Source: Burkholderiales bacterium
Lineage (GTDB): Bacteria > Pseudomonadota > Gammaproteobacteria > Burkholderiales > Thiobacteraceae
Reading direction: 5' to 3'
DNA length: 35,583 bases
Assembly (NCBI GenBank): GCA_018781585.1
Contig: JADMJT010000099.1
Coordinates: 1 to 35,583 of the forward strand
Shown here: piece by piece, positions 1 to 9,871 of the stretch
How positions within the stretch are numbered: the stretch's first letter is position 1
Layout: every line of letters begins with the position of its first letter
The notes under the pieces: generated by a model
What the model saw: only the letters and a program-made list of their open reading frames with translations
Told to the model about the DNA's origin: nothing
Database searches by the model: none
Program-made: the position numbers and the translations under genes

Positions 1-1193
1 GCGTCATCGAAACCGCGCGCAAGCACAAAGATAAGATCGGTAAAGTGTACGCCGGGCGCAATGGCATCATCGGCGCGCTGACCGAAGACCTGATCGACAC
101 CTCCAAAGAATCGGCGAAGGCGATTGCCGCGCTGCGTCATACGCCCTCCGGCGCCTTCGGCTCCTGCCGCTACAAACTCAAAAGCCTGGAACAAAACAAA
201 CGCGAATACGAGCGCCTGATCGAAGTATTCAAGGCGCACAACATCGGCTACTTCTTCTACAACGGCGGCGGCGATTCTGCCGATACCTGCTGGAAAGTGT
301 CGCAGTTGTCCGAAGCCATGGACTATCCGCTGCAAGCGATCCACGTGCCCAAAACCGTGGACAATGATTTGCCGATTACCGATTGCTGCCCGGGCTTTGG
401 CTCGGTGGCGAAATATATCGCAATTTCCACGCGTGAGGCGAGCTTCGACGTGGCCTCCATGTGCAAGACCTCGACCAAGGTATTCGTGGTGGAAGTGATG
501 GGGCGTCACGCGGGCTGGATCGCGGCGGCGGGCGGCATGGCAGCCGACAACGAAAACAATATTCCGATCGTGATTCTCTTTCCGGAAGTGGAATTCAATC
601 AGGACAAATTCCTCGCCAACGTGAAGCAGAAAGTCGAAAAATTCGGCTATTGCACCGTGGTGGTGTCGGAAGGCACGCATTATCCCGACGGCCGATTCCT
701 GGCCGAGGCTGGCACGCGCGATTCCTTTGGCCATGCGCAACTGGGCGGCGCGGCACCGGTGGTAGCCGCAATGATCAAAGACAAGCTGGGCTACAAATAT
801 CACTGGGCGGTGGCGGATTATCTGCAACGCGCCGCGCGCCATATCGCCTCCAAGACGGACGTGGAACAAGCGTACGCCTTGGGCAAGGCCGCCGTTGAAT
901 TGGCGCTTAAGGGTAAAAATTCGGTGATGCCGACCATCGTGCGCGTGTCCGACAAGCCCTACAAATGGAAACTCGGCGTGGCGGAACTGAAAGATGTGGC
1001 GAACAAAGAAAAAATGATGCCGCGTAATTTCATCACCGCTGACGGTTTTGGCATTACCACCAAGTGCCGCGCGTATCTTTCCGGTTTGATTAAAGGCGAA
1101 GATTACCCGCCGTATAAAGACGGCATGCCGAGCTATGTGCGCTTAAAAAACACGGCCGTGGCGAAAAAACTAAAAGGCGTGTTTAAACTTTAA
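1..1193 (+). CDS. pfp: Pyrophosphate-dependent 6-phosphofructokinase (5' partial)
   Basis: The reading frame is open from base 3, so the GTG at 45 given by the ORF track is internal and the true start lies upstream of the window. The enzyme phosphorylates fructose 6-phosphate using pyrophosphate instead of ATP, a reversible cytosolic step. The sequence shows the phosphofructokinase glycine-rich loop (GGGDSAD), the substrate motif PKTVDND (a Lys where ATP enzymes have Gly, typical of PPi-dependent forms) and MGRHAGWIAA. A 72-codon gene and then hppA, a membrane pyrophosphatase, follow in the same direction. Pairing of PPi-PFK with a proton-pumping pyrophosphatase is known in methylotrophs such as Methylococcus and fits a PPi-economising metabolism. 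Family assignment is firm; the PPi preference is inferred from the motif and the neighbour. Confidence 0.93.
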   Translation, partial: VIETARKHKDKIGKVYAGRNGIIGALTEDLIDTSKESAKAIAALRHTPSGAFGSCRYKLKSLEQNKREYERLIEVFKAHNIGYFFYNGGGDSADTCWKVSQLSEAMDYPLQAIHVPKTVDNDLPITDCCPGFGSVAKYIAISTREASFDVASMCKTSTKVFVVEVMGRHAGWIAAAGGMAADNENNIPIVILFPEVEFNQDKFLANVKQKVEKFGYCTVVVSEGTHYPDGRFLAEAGTRDSFGHAQLGGAAPVVAAMIKDKLGYKYHWAVADYLQRAARHIASKTDVEQAYALGKAAVELALKGKNSVMPTIVRVSDKPYKWKLGVAELKDVANKEKMMPRNFITADGFGITTKCRAYLSGLIKGEDYPPYKDGMPSYVRLKNTAVAKKLKGVFKL

Positions 1194-1214
1194 GGACGTA
1201 GCGAGAGCGTCGCC

Positions 1215-1433
1215 ATGACATTAGAGCGCGCCCGAGAGTTACTGCTGATCCAAGCCGGGTTCGGCAGCTTTTATAATGGCAATTCGGCCAAATTGATTTT
1301 GTCCGAGGTGCAAAAAGAGCATGGCCAGGCCGCGGTCGATCAATTGATTCGCGAGTGTGGCTTGCAAGAAGTGTTCGACTTCAAGCCGGGCACCCGTTTT
1401 GAGAAGGGTATTGCAATCACCCAGTACGACTAG
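1215..1433 (+). CDS. Small conserved-looking protein of unknown function between pfp and hppA
   Basis: This 72-residue soluble protein has no signal peptide, membrane segment or motif that I recognise. It begins MTLERARELLL and ends GIAITQYD, and it reads like a small folded alpha/beta domain with a Gly/Phe-rich stretch (QAGFGSFYNGNSA) and a charged helix. It starts 21 bases after pfp stops, with a weak purine-rich stretch (GAGAGCG) upstream, and ends 65 bases before hppA, so it is very probably in the same transcript. The frame is biased like its neighbours, and an opposing ORF (1239..1478) is only its shadow. No function is assigned; position suggests a role linked to PPi metabolism or to regulation of the pair. 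Confidence 0.75.
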   Translation: MTLERARELLLIQAGFGSFYNGNSAKLILSEVQKEHGQAAVDQLIRECGLQEVFDFKPGTRFEKGIAITQYD

Positions 1434-1498
1434 CAAGACAACACGGCCAGCCCCACCGGCCAAAGCATTAAGTTGCATATAACATTAATGGAGGAGTT

Positions 1499-3532
1499 AT
1501 GTCTGAAGGTCTGATGTTGGCGCTGGGATGCGCCGTGGTGGCAATTTTGTATGGCATCGTATCCACACGCTGGATTCTTGCTAAACCGACCGGTAACGCG
1601 CGTATGCAAGAGATCGCAGCGGCGGTGCAGGAAGGGGCTTCGGCCTATCTCAACCGGCAATACACCACCATCGGTGTGGTCGGCGTCGTGCTGTTCGTTT
1701 TAATCGGTTTTTTCTTGGCGTGGAATACCGCGATCGGGTTCGCCATCGGCGCGATCCTCTCCGGTGCGGCCGGCTACATCGGTATGAACGTCTCGGTACG
1801 CGCCAACGTGCGTACCGCAGAAGCCGCCAAAGATGGCCTCAATGCTGCGCTGAATGTCGCGTTTAAAGGCGGCGCCATTACCGGCATGCTGGTCGTGGGC
1901 TTGGGTCTGCTGGGGGTGGCGGGTTATTACGCCTTCCTCACCGGCAATGGCGCAACGTCAGCCGAAGCCACCCACGCGCTGGTGGGCTTAGGTTTCGGCG
2001 GCTCGCTGATTTCTATTTTCGCGCGGCTGGGCGGCGGCATTTTCACCAAAGGCGCTGACGTCGGCGCAGATCTGGTGGGCAAGGTCGAAGCGGGCATCCC
2101 CGAAGACGACCCGCGCAACCCGGCGGTGATCGCCGACAACGTGGGCGACAACGTGGGTGATTGCGCCGGTATGGCCGCCGACTTGTTCGAGACCTATGCG
2201 GTGACCATTATCGCCACCATGCTGTTAGGCGGTTTGTTGATGGCGAATGCAGGCCCGAATGCGGTGATCTATCCGCTGGTGTTGGGCGGCGTCTCCATCA
2301 TCGCTTCGATTATCGGCACCTTCTTCGTCAAAGCGCGTGAGGGCGGCAAGATCATGAATGCGCTGTATCGCGGTCTGGCGGTTTCCGGCGTGCTGGCGGT
2401 GGCGGCTTTCTATCCCGTCACCACTTGGCTCTTGGGCGAAGGCGTGATGATTGATGGGAAGATGATTTCTTCCATGAATATTTACCTCACTTCGCTCATC
2501 GGCCTAGCGCTGACCGCTGCGCTGGTGGTGATTACCGAGTATTACACTGCGACAGAGTACGCCCCGGTGCGCCACATTGCGCAAGCCTCCACTACCGGCC
2601 ACGGCACCAACGTGATCGCCGGTCTCGGCGTGTCGATGCGTTCTACCGCCGCCCCGGTGCTGGCCGTGTGTCTGGCGATCTGGGCCGCTTATGCGTTGGC
2701 TGGTTTGTACGGTATCGCCATCGCCGCCACCGCCATGTTGTCCATGACCGGGATTATCGTGGCGCTCGACGCCTACGGCCCGATCACCGATAACGCCGGG
2801 GGTATCGCCGAAATGGCAGGCTTGCCGGATAGCATCCGCAACATTACCGATCCGCTCGACGCCGTGGGTAACACCACCAAAGCGGTAACCAAAGGCTATG
2901 CCATTGGTTCCGCTGGTTTGGCCGCCTTGGTGCTGTTCGCCGACTACACCCATGCCTTGTCGGGTGGGGGCAAGGTGTTGACCTTCGACCTCTCCAATCA
3001 CATGGTCATCATTGGCCTGTTCATCGGCGGCATGGTGCCTTATCTGTTTGCCGCCATGGGCATGGAAGCGGTCGGCCGCGCTGCCGGCTCGGTGGTGGTA
3101 GAGGTTCGCCGCCAGTTCAAGGAGATCCCCGGCATCATGGAAGGCACGGCCAAACCCCAGTACGGCGTTTGCGTGGATATGCTCACCAAGGCTGCGATCA
3201 AAGAGATGATCGTTCCTTCGCTGCTGCCCGTCGCCGTGCCTGTGATTGTGGGCCTGACCCTCGGCCCGGTGGCATTGGGTGGGGTGCTGATCGGCACCAT
3301 CGTCACTGGCCTGTTCGTTGCCATTTCCATGACTACTGGCGGCGGCGCTTGGGATAACGCCAAGAAATACATCGAAGAAGGTAACTACGGCGGTAAAGGC
3401 TCCGACGCGCACAAAGCAGCGGTGACCGGCGATACCGTGGGCGACCCTTACAAAGACACTGCCGGCCCGGCGGTTAACCCCTTGATCAAGATTATTAACA
3501 TTGTGGCGCTGATGATTGTTCCCCTGCTGTAA
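1499..3532 (+). CDS. hppA: Membrane-bound proton-translocating pyrophosphatase, K+-independent type
   Basis: This 677-residue integral inner-membrane protein, with about 16 predicted helices, hydrolyses pyrophosphate and pumps protons (or runs in reverse). The signature catalytic loop is present around residues 190-235 ([20 protein letters not shown], then [20 protein letters not shown]), as are [12 protein letters not shown] and the C-terminal [14 protein letters not shown]. The K+-dependence region reads [10 protein letters not shown]. Lys at the position that is Ala in K+-dependent enzymes marks the K+-independent class, which is normally H+-pumping. A textbook RBS (GGAGG) sits just upstream of the ATG. 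Length is normal. With pfp upstream it links glycolytic PPi turnover to the proton gradient. A strong terminator follows directly. Confidence 0.97.
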   Translation: MSEGLMLALGCAVVAILYGIVSTRWILAKPTGNARMQEIAAAVQEGASAYLNRQYTTIGVVGVVLFVLIGFFLAWNTAIGFAIGAILSGAAGYIGMNVSVRANVRTAEAAKDGLNAALNVAFKGGAITGMLVVGLGLLGVAGYYAFLTGNGATSAEATHALVGLGFGGSLISIFARLGGGIFTKGADVGADLVGKVEAGIPEDDPRNPAVIADNVGDNVGDCAGMAADLFETYAVTIIATMLLGGLLMANAGPNAVIYPLVLGGVSIIASIIGTFFVKAREGGKIMNALYRGLAVSGVLAVAAFYPVTTWLLGEGVMIDGKMISSMNIYLTSLIGLALTAALVVITEYYTATEYAPVRHIAQASTTGHGTNVIAGLGVSMRSTAAPVLAVCLAIWAAYALAGLYGIAIAATAMLSMTGIIVALDAYGPITDNAGGIAEMAGLPDSIRNITDPLDAVGNTTKAVTKGYAIGSAGLAALVLFADYTHALSGGGKVLTFDLSNHMVIIGLFIGGMVPYLFAAMGMEAVGRAAGSVVVEVRRQFKEIPGIMEGTAKPQYGVCVDMLTKAAIKEMIVPSLLPVAVPVIVGLTLGPVALGGVLIGTIVTGLFVAISMTTGGGAWDNAKKYIEEGNYGGKGSDAHKAAVTGDTVGDPYKDTAGPAVNPLIKIINIVALMIVPLL

Positions 3533-3556
3533 ATCTTGGTATTTGGATAAATTAAA

Positions 3557-3590
3557 GCCACCGCGTGAGCAATCACGCGGTGGCTTTTTT
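3557..3590 (+). terminator. Rho-independent terminator of the pfp-hppA transcript
   Basis: A perfect 12-bp stem (GCCACCGCGTGA / TCACGCGGTGGC) with a GCAA tetraloop is followed by six T residues, 24 bases after the hppA stop codon. Confidence 0.95.
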
Positions 3591-3910
3591 CTGGTGGGTT
3601 GTCCTGCGCGTCCCTTGGCGGAAATAGACTAAAAGGAATCTGTCGTCCTCGCGCTTTTGCTTATCAAGCCGCAGCTTTTTACGCCGCTAATCCTAGTAGC
3701 GGTGAGCATGGCCATGGTGTGTTTTCCGTAGTTCGATGAGATTGAGCAGCAAGGCGGTGAACGAAAGCGAAAAACCACTTTCTAATCAAGTCTAGCTAAA
3801 AGTTTCCTCCCCTGACTGCGCGTGAATGTAGCGGATTTCAAGGTATTATCAAGGGTGGGGTTGAAACAGTACCGGACTGGTACCACAATAGGATCGTAAC
3901 GAGTAAAGAC
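3591..3910. other. Intergenic region upstream of clpS, no gene seen
   Basis: These 320 bases contain no convincing ORF on either strand. A short 6-bp hairpin (CCGCTA / TAGCGG, 3684-3702) and a small inverted repeat (GTACC-N5-GGTAC) just before clpS are visible, but neither is strong. The clpSA promoter must lie here. I could not find a clear sigma-70 or heat-shock consensus pair. Confidence 0.6.
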
Positions 3911-4219
3911 ATGGCGCAGAAGGATCAACTTGGCACAATTCTTGAGCCGCAGAAAAGTAAACTCAAGGCACCGCCGTTATACAAGGTGCTTGTGTTGAAC
4001 GATGATTTCACGCCCATGGATTTTGTGGTGCAGGTATTGCAGAAGTTCTTTGGTTTGAACCGGGAGCGGGCGACACAGGTAATGCTCAAGGTACATCGAG
4101 AAGGCATGGGGGTTTGTGGGGTTTTCCCAAAAGATATTGCAGCGACGAAGGTTGATCTGGTAGTCTCTTTTGCAAGACAGCATCAACATCCGTTGCAGTG
4201 CGTAATGGAAGAAACTTAA
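3911..4219 (+). CDS. clpS: ATP-dependent Clp protease adaptor ClpS
   Basis: A 102-residue adaptor that hands N-degron substrates to ClpA and modulates the ClpAP protease in the cytosol. The ClpS core is clear: an unstructured N-terminal tail, then [17 protein letters not shown] with the conserved NDDFTPM substrate-pocket motif, [11 protein letters not shown], and the C-terminal helix segment [12 protein letters not shown]. The gene ends one base before the ATG of clpA, the standard clpS-clpA arrangement, so translation is probably coupled. Length is typical of the family. A modest purine-rich RBS (GAGTAAAGA) precedes the start. Confidence 0.97.
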   Translation: MAQKDQLGTILEPQKSKLKAPPLYKVLVLNDDFTPMDFVVQVLQKFFGLNRERATQVMLKVHREGMGVCGVFPKDIAATKVDLVVSFARQHQHPLQCVMEET

Positions 4220-4220
4220 G

Positions 4221-6491
4221 ATGATCTCGCAGGAACTGGAAGTCTCTCTCCACATGGCGTTTGTCGAGGCGCGGCAGAAGCGTCACGAATTCATTACGGT
4301 GGAGCATTTATTGCTGGCGATGTTGGATAATCCCTCCGCCGCGCAAGTGCTGCGCGCCTGCGCCGCCAATATCGAAGATTTGCGCAAAGTGCTGGGCGAT
4401 TTCGTGCAGCAGCACACCCCGATTGTCGGTGGCACCAATGAAGTCGATACCCAGCCCACGCTCGGCTTTCAACGCGTGATTCAGCGCGCTATTCTGCATG
4501 TCCAATCCTCCGGCAAAAAAGAAGTCACCGGCGCCAATGTGTTAGTCGCTATCTTCGGCGAAAAGGATTCGCATGCGGTGTACTTCTTGCACCAGCAAGG
4601 GGTGACCCGGCTCGATGTGGTGAACTACATCGCCCACGGCATCAGCAAGGTACAAGACAGCGCCGGCTCTGCCAAAGGCGGCGGTAACGATGCCGAGCCA
4701 GAAGCCGAGCAAGAGCAGCAGCCCGCGACCGCGCTCGAAAACTTTACCCAAAACCTCAATGTGCAAGCCTTGGCTGGCAAAATTGACCCGCTGATCGGGC
4801 GCGATTTGGAATTGGAAAGGGTCATTCAAACCCTGTGCCGTCGGCGCAAAAACAATCCGCTGCTGGTGGGCGAAGCTGGCGTCGGCAAGACCGCGATCGC
4901 CGAGGGTTTGGCGCGCCGCATCGTCGAAGGCAATGTGCCGGAGGTATTGGCGCAGAGCACGGTGTACTCGCTCGACATGGGTGCATTGCTGGCGGGCACC
5001 AAATATCGTGGCGATTTCGAGCAACGCTTGAAAGCGGTGTTGAAGCACCTACTCGATAACAATAAAGCGATTTTGTTCATCGATGAGATTCATACTTTGA
5101 TCGGTGCTGGCGCGGCCTCGGGCGGCACCTTGGATGCGTCCAACTTGCTCAAGCCCGCCTTGAGTTCCGGTGCGCTCAAGTGCATCGGCGCGACAACGTA
5201 TAACGAATACCGTGGCATTTTCGAAAAAGACCATGCCCTGTCGCGTCGCTTCCAAAAAATCGATGTGCCCGAGCCTTCCATCGCGGAAACCGTCGAAATT
5301 TTGCGCGGCCTCAAGTCGCGCTTCGAGGCGCATCACGGCATCAAATACACCGCTGCTGCACTCTCTACGGCCGCGGAGCTTTCGGCTAAATATATCAACG
5401 ACCGCCATTTGCCGGACAAGGCGATTGATGTGATCGACGAAGCAGGTGCTGCGCAGCGCATTTTGCCTAAATCGAAACAGAAGAAAATCATCACCCCGAA
5501 AGAAATTGAAGATATCGTGGCGAAGATCGCGCGTATCCCGCCCAAGAGCGTATCGTCCGACGACCGTTCCGCGCTCAAGAATCTGGATCGTGATTTGAAA
5601 GCCGTGGTGTTTGGCCAAGACAAGCCGATCGAAGCGCTGGCCACTGCCATCAAAATGGCGCGCTCAGGGCTGGGCAACCCCAGCAAACCGATCGGTTCGT
5701 TCCTTTTCTCTGGCCCCACAGGCGTGGGCAAGACCGAAGTCGCGCGGCAACTTGCCTACACCATGGGTATCGAGTTGATTCGCTTTGATATGTCTGAATA
5801 CATGGAACGCCATGCCGTGTCACGCTTGATCGGCGCGCCGCCGGGCTATGTCGGATTCGATCAAGGCGGCTTGCTGACCGAAGCCATCACCAAGCATCCG
5901 TATTCGGTGCTGTTGTTGGATGAAATCGAAAAAGCGCATCCGGATATTTTTAATATCCTGTTGCAAGTCATGGATCATGGCGCGCTCACGGATAATAACG
6001 GGCGCAAGGCCGATTTTCGCAACGTGATCATCATCATGACCACCAATGCCGGCGCGGAAGCACTGAACAAAACCACGATTGGCTTTACGCCAGGGGAAAA
6101 GGGCGGGGACGAAATGGGGGATATCAAGCGCCTATTTTCGCCCGAGTTCCGCAATCGCCTGGATGCGATGATTTCGTTCAAATCCTTGGATAAAGAAGTC
6201 ATCATGCGCGTGGTGGATAAGTTCTTGATGCAGCTTGAAGAGCAGTTGCATGAGAAGAAAGTCGAAGCGAATTTTACCGATGCGTTGAAAGATCATTTGG
6301 CGAAAAAAGGCTTTGACCCGCTGATGGGGGCGCGTCCGATGGCGCGGCTGATCCAAGATACGATACGCAAGGCGCTGGCCGACGAATTATTGTTCGGGCG
6401 TCTAGCCAGTGGCGGCAAGGTCACCGTTGATCTGGACGAAGCTGGGGAAGTGAAGCTTGTTTTTGAGGAAGAACCGGAATCGGTTGTTTAG
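4221..6491 (+). CDS. clpA: ATP-dependent Clp protease ATP-binding subunit ClpA
   Basis: A 756-residue AAA+ unfoldase, nearly the same length as E. coli ClpA, that forms hexamers on ClpP and feeds it ClpS-delivered or tagged proteins. Domains in order: N-terminal Clp repeat domain (about 1-145), an acidic Gln/Glu-rich linker (EPEAEQEQQPAT), D1 with Walker A GEAGVGKTA and Walker B ILFIDEIHTL, and D2 with Walker A GPTGVGKTE and Walker B VLLLDEIEKAHPD. The ClpP-docking loop is present as IGF within KTTIGFTPGEKG. A one-base gap separates it from clpS. A hairpin lies 24 bases beyond its stop. Confidence 0.98.
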   Translation: MISQELEVSLHMAFVEARQKRHEFITVEHLLLAMLDNPSAAQVLRACAANIEDLRKVLGDFVQQHTPIVGGTNEVDTQPTLGFQRVIQRAILHVQSSGKKEVTGANVLVAIFGEKDSHAVYFLHQQGVTRLDVVNYIAHGISKVQDSAGSAKGGGNDAEPEAEQEQQPATALENFTQNLNVQALAGKIDPLIGRDLELERVIQTLCRRRKNNPLLVGEAGVGKTAIAEGLARRIVEGNVPEVLAQSTVYSLDMGALLAGTKYRGDFEQRLKAVLKHLLDNNKAILFIDEIHTLIGAGAASGGTLDASNLLKPALSSGALKCIGATTYNEYRGIFEKDHALSRRFQKIDVPEPSIAETVEILRGLKSRFEAHHGIKYTAAALSTAAELSAKYINDRHLPDKAIDVIDEAGAAQRILPKSKQKKIITPKEIEDIVAKIARIPPKSVSSDDRSALKNLDRDLKAVVFGQDKPIEALATAIKMARSGLGNPSKPIGSFLFSGPTGVGKTEVARQLAYTMGIELIRFDMSEYMERHAVSRLIGAPPGYVGFDQGGLLTEAITKHPYSVLLLDEIEKAHPDIFNILLQVMDHGALTDNNGRKADFRNVIIIMTTNAGAEALNKTTIGFTPGEKGGDEMGDIKRLFSPEFRNRLDAMISFKSLDKEVIMRVVDKFLMQLEEQLHEKKVEANFTDALKDHLAKKGFDPLMGARPMARLIQDTIRKALADELLFGRLASGGKVTVDLDEAGEVKLVFEEEPESVV

Positions 6492-6515
6492 CTAGCTTTT
6501 TGCAAGCGTTCAAAA

Positions 6516-6540
6516 AAATGGCCGACTAAGTCGGCCATTT
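6516..6540 (+). terminator. Probable terminator after clpA
   Basis: A perfect 11-bp stem (AAATGGCCGAC / GTCGGCCATTT) closes a TAA loop. The T-run on the 3' side is short, but A and T tracts flank the stem, so it could work from either direction. Confidence 0.8.
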
Positions 6541-6678
6541 GCATTTGCAAGGAATAAATTTAATGGCTAAGCCGATCCATCGTGTCCGGCATCGGCAGCC
6601 GCGATGAGGATGCAAAGTTGAGGTAGGATACATGCTGTGCTGCCGGATGGCTGCTCCCTCTTTTACGAACGAATAATT

Positions 6679-8973
6679 ATGCCAGTGCAAACCCCCATTT
6701 TTACTCAGGCCCGCAAACGCGACGGTCGCATTGTTCCATTTGATCAAAGTCGCATTACCAGCGCCTTGCAGCATGCCATGCAGGCGTGCAATGAGGGCGC
6801 GCTCAAGGTCGACCCCCAGCGTGTTTCGGATGCGGTGATGGAGGCATTGGGGAAACGCTTTGTTAGCGGCCATATTCCTCAAGTGGAAGAGATTCAGGAT
6901 CAGGTCGAGGAATCGCTGATCCTGCTCGATTTTCCCAAGACCGCGAAGGCTTACATTCTGTATCGCCACGAACGGGCGAAGATTCGGGACAAGGTGAAAG
7001 ATGTCCCTGAACATGTAAAAAAGCTGGCGGCCGAATCCAAACAATATTTCCGCAATCCGCTGGCCGAATTTGTGTATTACCGCACCTATTCGCGTTGGAT
7101 CGACGATGAGAGTCGGCGTGAAACCTGGATCGAGACGGTAGATCGCTACCTGTCTTTCATGCGCGAGAAACTGGGTGAGAAACTGACCGAATCCGAATAC
7201 GCCGAGTTGCGCACGGCGATTTTGTCGCAGCACATCATGCCCTCGATGCGTCTCATGTGGTCGGCGGGCAAAGCGGCGCGCAACAACAACGTCGCGGCTT
7301 ACAACTGCTCCTTCATCGCGCCGACGCGGCTCGATGATTTCGCCGAGATCATGTTTTTGCTTATGTGCGGCGTGGGCGTGGGCTTTTCGGTCGAGAGCCA
7401 GAACGTGCAATTGCTGCCCATCATCCAGCGCCAGAGTGGCCATATGATGCCGGCGCTTGTCGTGGTGGATAGCAAGGAAGGCTGGGGCGATGCGCTCAAG
7501 ATCGGCCTCAGCGCCTGGTACGAAGGCCGCGATGTGCGCTTCGATTTTTCCCAAGTGCGCCTCGCCGGCGCGCGGCTTTACACCATGGGCGGGCGTAGCT
7601 CCGGGCCGGGGCCGCTGCGCTCGCTGCTCGATTTCGCGCGCAGCAAAATTCTCGCGAATCAAGGCAAGCGCTTGGCCAACCTCGACGTGCACGACATCAT
7701 TTGCAAAATCGGCGAAGTGGTGGAGATGGGCGGTGTGCGCCGTTCGGCATTAATTTCGCTCTCGGATTTCGATGATGACGATCTGCGCAGCGCCAAGAGC
7801 GGGCATTTCTACATCAACAACCCGCAGCGCTCCATGGCCAACAATTCGGCGGTGTATGAGACGCGGCCGCGTGCGGTGGATTTTCTTGACGAGTGGTTGG
7901 CCTTGGCCAAGAGTGGGAGCGGCGAGCGCGGGATTTTTAATCGCGGCGGCCTGCCTGACCAGTTGCCGCCACGGCGTTGGGATAAGTTTGCACCGTATTG
8001 GCCGCGCTGCGGTGTCAATCCTTGCGGCGAAATCATTCTGCGCTCCAAGCAATTTTGCAATCTGACCGAAGTCATCGCGCGTGCCGAGGATACGCTGGAG
8101 ACGCTGGGCAAAAAAATGCGTCTTGCCACGATACTGGGCACCTATCAATCGTCGCTTACCGACTTCCCTTACATCTCGCGCGAGTGGCAGGACAATTGCG
8201 AGGAAGAGCGGCTCTTGGGCGTGTCCATCACGGGGCAGTGGGATTGCGCATTGGTGCGTGAAGCCGAAGTGTTGCGCACGCTGCGCGATCAGGCAATCGA
8301 AGTGAATCGCGAATATGCGGCGCGCTTCGGCGTCAACGCCTCTACCGCCATCACCTGCGTTAAACCTTCCGGCACCGTATCGCAGTTGGTGGATTCGGCT
8401 TCCGGCATGCATCCGCGCTATGCGAATTTTTATTTGCGCCGTATTCGCATCTCCGCCACCGATCCCTTGTTCGCGATGCTGAAGGAACAGAAATTTCCCT
8501 ACCAACCGGAAGTCGGGCAGTTGGAGACAACCGCCACCAGCTTCGTATTCGAGTTTCCCGTGGCGGCGCCCAAAGGCTGCACCACCCGCACCGATCTCAA
8601 CGCCATTGAGCAACTGGAATTCTGGAAGCGCGTGAAGCTCAATTTCACCGAGCATAACCCTTCAGTCACCATCACGGTGGCGAGCGATGAATGGATCGCT
8701 ACCGCGCATTGGCTTTATGATAATTGGCCCATCTTGGGCGGTTTATCTTTCTTGCCCCAATCCGACAGCGTGTACGAGCTCGCGCCCTACGAAGAGATCA
8801 GCGAAGCGGAATACCATCGCCGTGTGGCCAGCCTGCCGAAAATCGATTTCTCCTCCATCGTGGTATACGAGAAAGAAGACACCACCAAGGGCGCAAAAGA
8901 ATTCGCCTGCGTGGCTGGGCAGTGCGAATTGGATCCAGAAGAAGGCTCAGTGGCGATGGCGCCGGGTCGTTAG
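6679..8973 (+). CDS. nrdJ: Adenosylcobalamin-dependent (class II) ribonucleotide reductase
   Basis: The enzyme makes deoxyribonucleotides with adenosylcobalamin as radical source and so needs no oxygen, useful in a microaerobic or anaerobic cell. I start it at the ATG at 6679 (MPVQTPIF), 14 codons inside the ORF-track start, because family-like sequence begins there and the longer start is non-ATG. That gives 764 residues. An ATP-cone-like N-terminus (RKRDGRIVPFDQSRITSALQ) comes first, then the reductase barrel with YNCSFIAPTRLDDFAE, GVGVGFSVE, the active-site motif NPCGEIIL, and TCVKPSGTVSQLVDSASGMH. The C-terminus has a single Cys (GQCELDPEEG) rather than an obvious CxxC pair. No cobalamin riboswitch is recognisable in the 139 bases upstream. 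The stop is four bases before the next gene's GTG start. Confidence 0.93.
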   Translation: MPVQTPIFTQARKRDGRIVPFDQSRITSALQHAMQACNEGALKVDPQRVSDAVMEALGKRFVSGHIPQVEEIQDQVEESLILLDFPKTAKAYILYRHERAKIRDKVKDVPEHVKKLAAESKQYFRNPLAEFVYYRTYSRWIDDESRRETWIETVDRYLSFMREKLGEKLTESEYAELRTAILSQHIMPSMRLMWSAGKAARNNNVAAYNCSFIAPTRLDDFAEIMFLLMCGVGVGFSVESQNVQLLPIIQRQSGHMMPALVVVDSKEGWGDALKIGLSAWYEGRDVRFDFSQVRLAGARLYTMGGRSSGPGPLRSLLDFARSKILANQGKRLANLDVHDIICKIGEVVEMGGVRRSALISLSDFDDDDLRSAKSGHFYINNPQRSMANNSAVYETRPRAVDFLDEWLALAKSGSGERGIFNRGGLPDQLPPRRWDKFAPYWPRCGVNPCGEIILRSKQFCNLTEVIARAEDTLETLGKKMRLATILGTYQSSLTDFPYISREWQDNCEEERLLGVSITGQWDCALVREAEVLRTLRDQAIEVNREYAARFGVNASTAITCVKPSGTVSQLVDSASGMHPRYANFYLRRIRISATDPLFAMLKEQKFPYQPEVGQLETTATSFVFEFPVAAPKGCTTRTDLNAIEQLEFWKRVKLNFTEHNPSVTITVASDEWIATAHWLYDNWPILGGLSFLPQSDSVYELAPYEEISEAEYHRRVASLPKIDFSSIVVYEKEDTTKGAKEFACVAGQCELDPEEGSVAMAPGR

Positions 8974-8977
8974 TGCT

Positions 8978-9871
8978 GTGCGTATCGGCATCGATTTAGG
9001 CGGTTCTAAAATCGAAATCATCGCCCTCGACCCATCAGGGCAGGAATTGGTACGCCGTCGCGTTGCCACGCCGCAGGGCGATTACTCCGCTACGCTGCAT
9101 GCGATCGCGGGGCTGGTCTATGGGGTCGAAACCGAATTGGGGCGCGAAGGCACCATCGGCATCGGCACACCCGGGGCCATTTCGCATGCTACGGGCCGGC
9201 TTAAAAATTCCAACTCCGTGTGCATGAACGGCCAACCGGTGCTGGATGATCTGCAACAATTGCTGGGACGAACCATTCGCATCCAGAACGACGCGAATTG
9301 CTTTGCGCTGTCCGAAGCGGTGGACGGTGCGGGAGCCGGCGCAGGCGTGGTTTTCGGGGTCATCATCGGCACAGGCGTCGGCGGGGGTATCGTAGTGAAT
9401 GGCAAGGTGCTCACCGGCCCCAATGCGATTGCCGGTGAATGGGGGCACAATTCGCTACCTTGGCCGTTGCCCGAGGAGCTACCAGGTCATCCCTGTTATT
9501 GCGGTAAATCGGGATGTGTCGAGACTTGGCTCTCCGGCCCCGGCATGGCGCGGCACCATGCGCAGCGCTTAGGGGCGACCTGGGATGCGCCGCGCATCAT
9601 CACCCGCGCGGCGCAAGGTGATGTCGCTTGCGAACAAACCTTGGTGGAATACGAAGACCGGCTCGCGCGCGCTTTGGCGCAGGTCATTAATATTCTCGAC
9701 CCTGATGTGATTGTGCTGGGCGGCGGTATGTCGAATATCGCCCGCTTGTATGAAAATGTTCCGCAGCAATGGGGTCGGTATGTGTTCTCTGACCAGGTCG
9801 ATACACGGCTGGTGCAACACCAGCATGGGGACTCGAGCGGGGTGCGCGGCGCGGCGTGGTTGTGGGATTAG
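8978..9871 (+). CDS. mak: ROK-family fructokinase (Mak-like)
   Basis: The ORF track extends this frame back to 8687 inside nrdJ. The real start is most likely the GTG at 8978, which gives MRIGIDLGGSKIEII, the normal beginning of ROK kinases, and 297 residues. The enzyme should phosphorylate fructose or mannose at the expense of ATP. Motifs: N-terminal phosphate loop DLGGSK, catalytic Asp in IQNDANCFALSEA, GVIIGTGVGGGIV, and the ROK zinc site GEWGHN followed by CYCGKSGCVETWLSGPG. The ending NILDPDVIVLGGGMSN closely resembles what I remember of E. coli Mak (YajF). It lies four bases after nrdJ, probably co-transcribed, and its stop overlaps the convergent GlcG-like gene by four bases. It could equally act on another hexose. 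Confidence 0.85.
   Translation: MRIGIDLGGSKIEIIALDPSGQELVRRRVATPQGDYSATLHAIAGLVYGVETELGREGTIGIGTPGAISHATGRLKNSNSVCMNGQPVLDDLQQLLGRTIRIQNDANCFALSEAVDGAGAGAGVVFGVIIGTGVGGGIVVNGKVLTGPNAIAGEWGHNSLPWPLPEELPGHPCYCGKSGCVETWLSGPGMARHHAQRLGATWDAPRIITRAAQGDVACEQTLVEYEDRLARALAQVINILDPDVIVLGGGMSNIARLYENVPQQWGRYVFSDQVDTRLVQHQHGDSSGVRGAAWLWD

Noticed and set aside
2504-3412. 302-residue His-rich minus-strand ORF opposite hppA
   Set aside because: It is antisense to a fully conserved hppA, and its odd composition comes from codon bias.
6541-6678. Cobalamin riboswitch before the B12-dependent reductase
   Set aside because: I looked for a B12-box-like GCCACTG core and supporting helices and found none. The leader is short.
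8687-8977. N-terminal extension of the fructokinase ORF
   Set aside because: It lies inside nrdJ in another frame. Kinase homology begins at the GTG at 8978.
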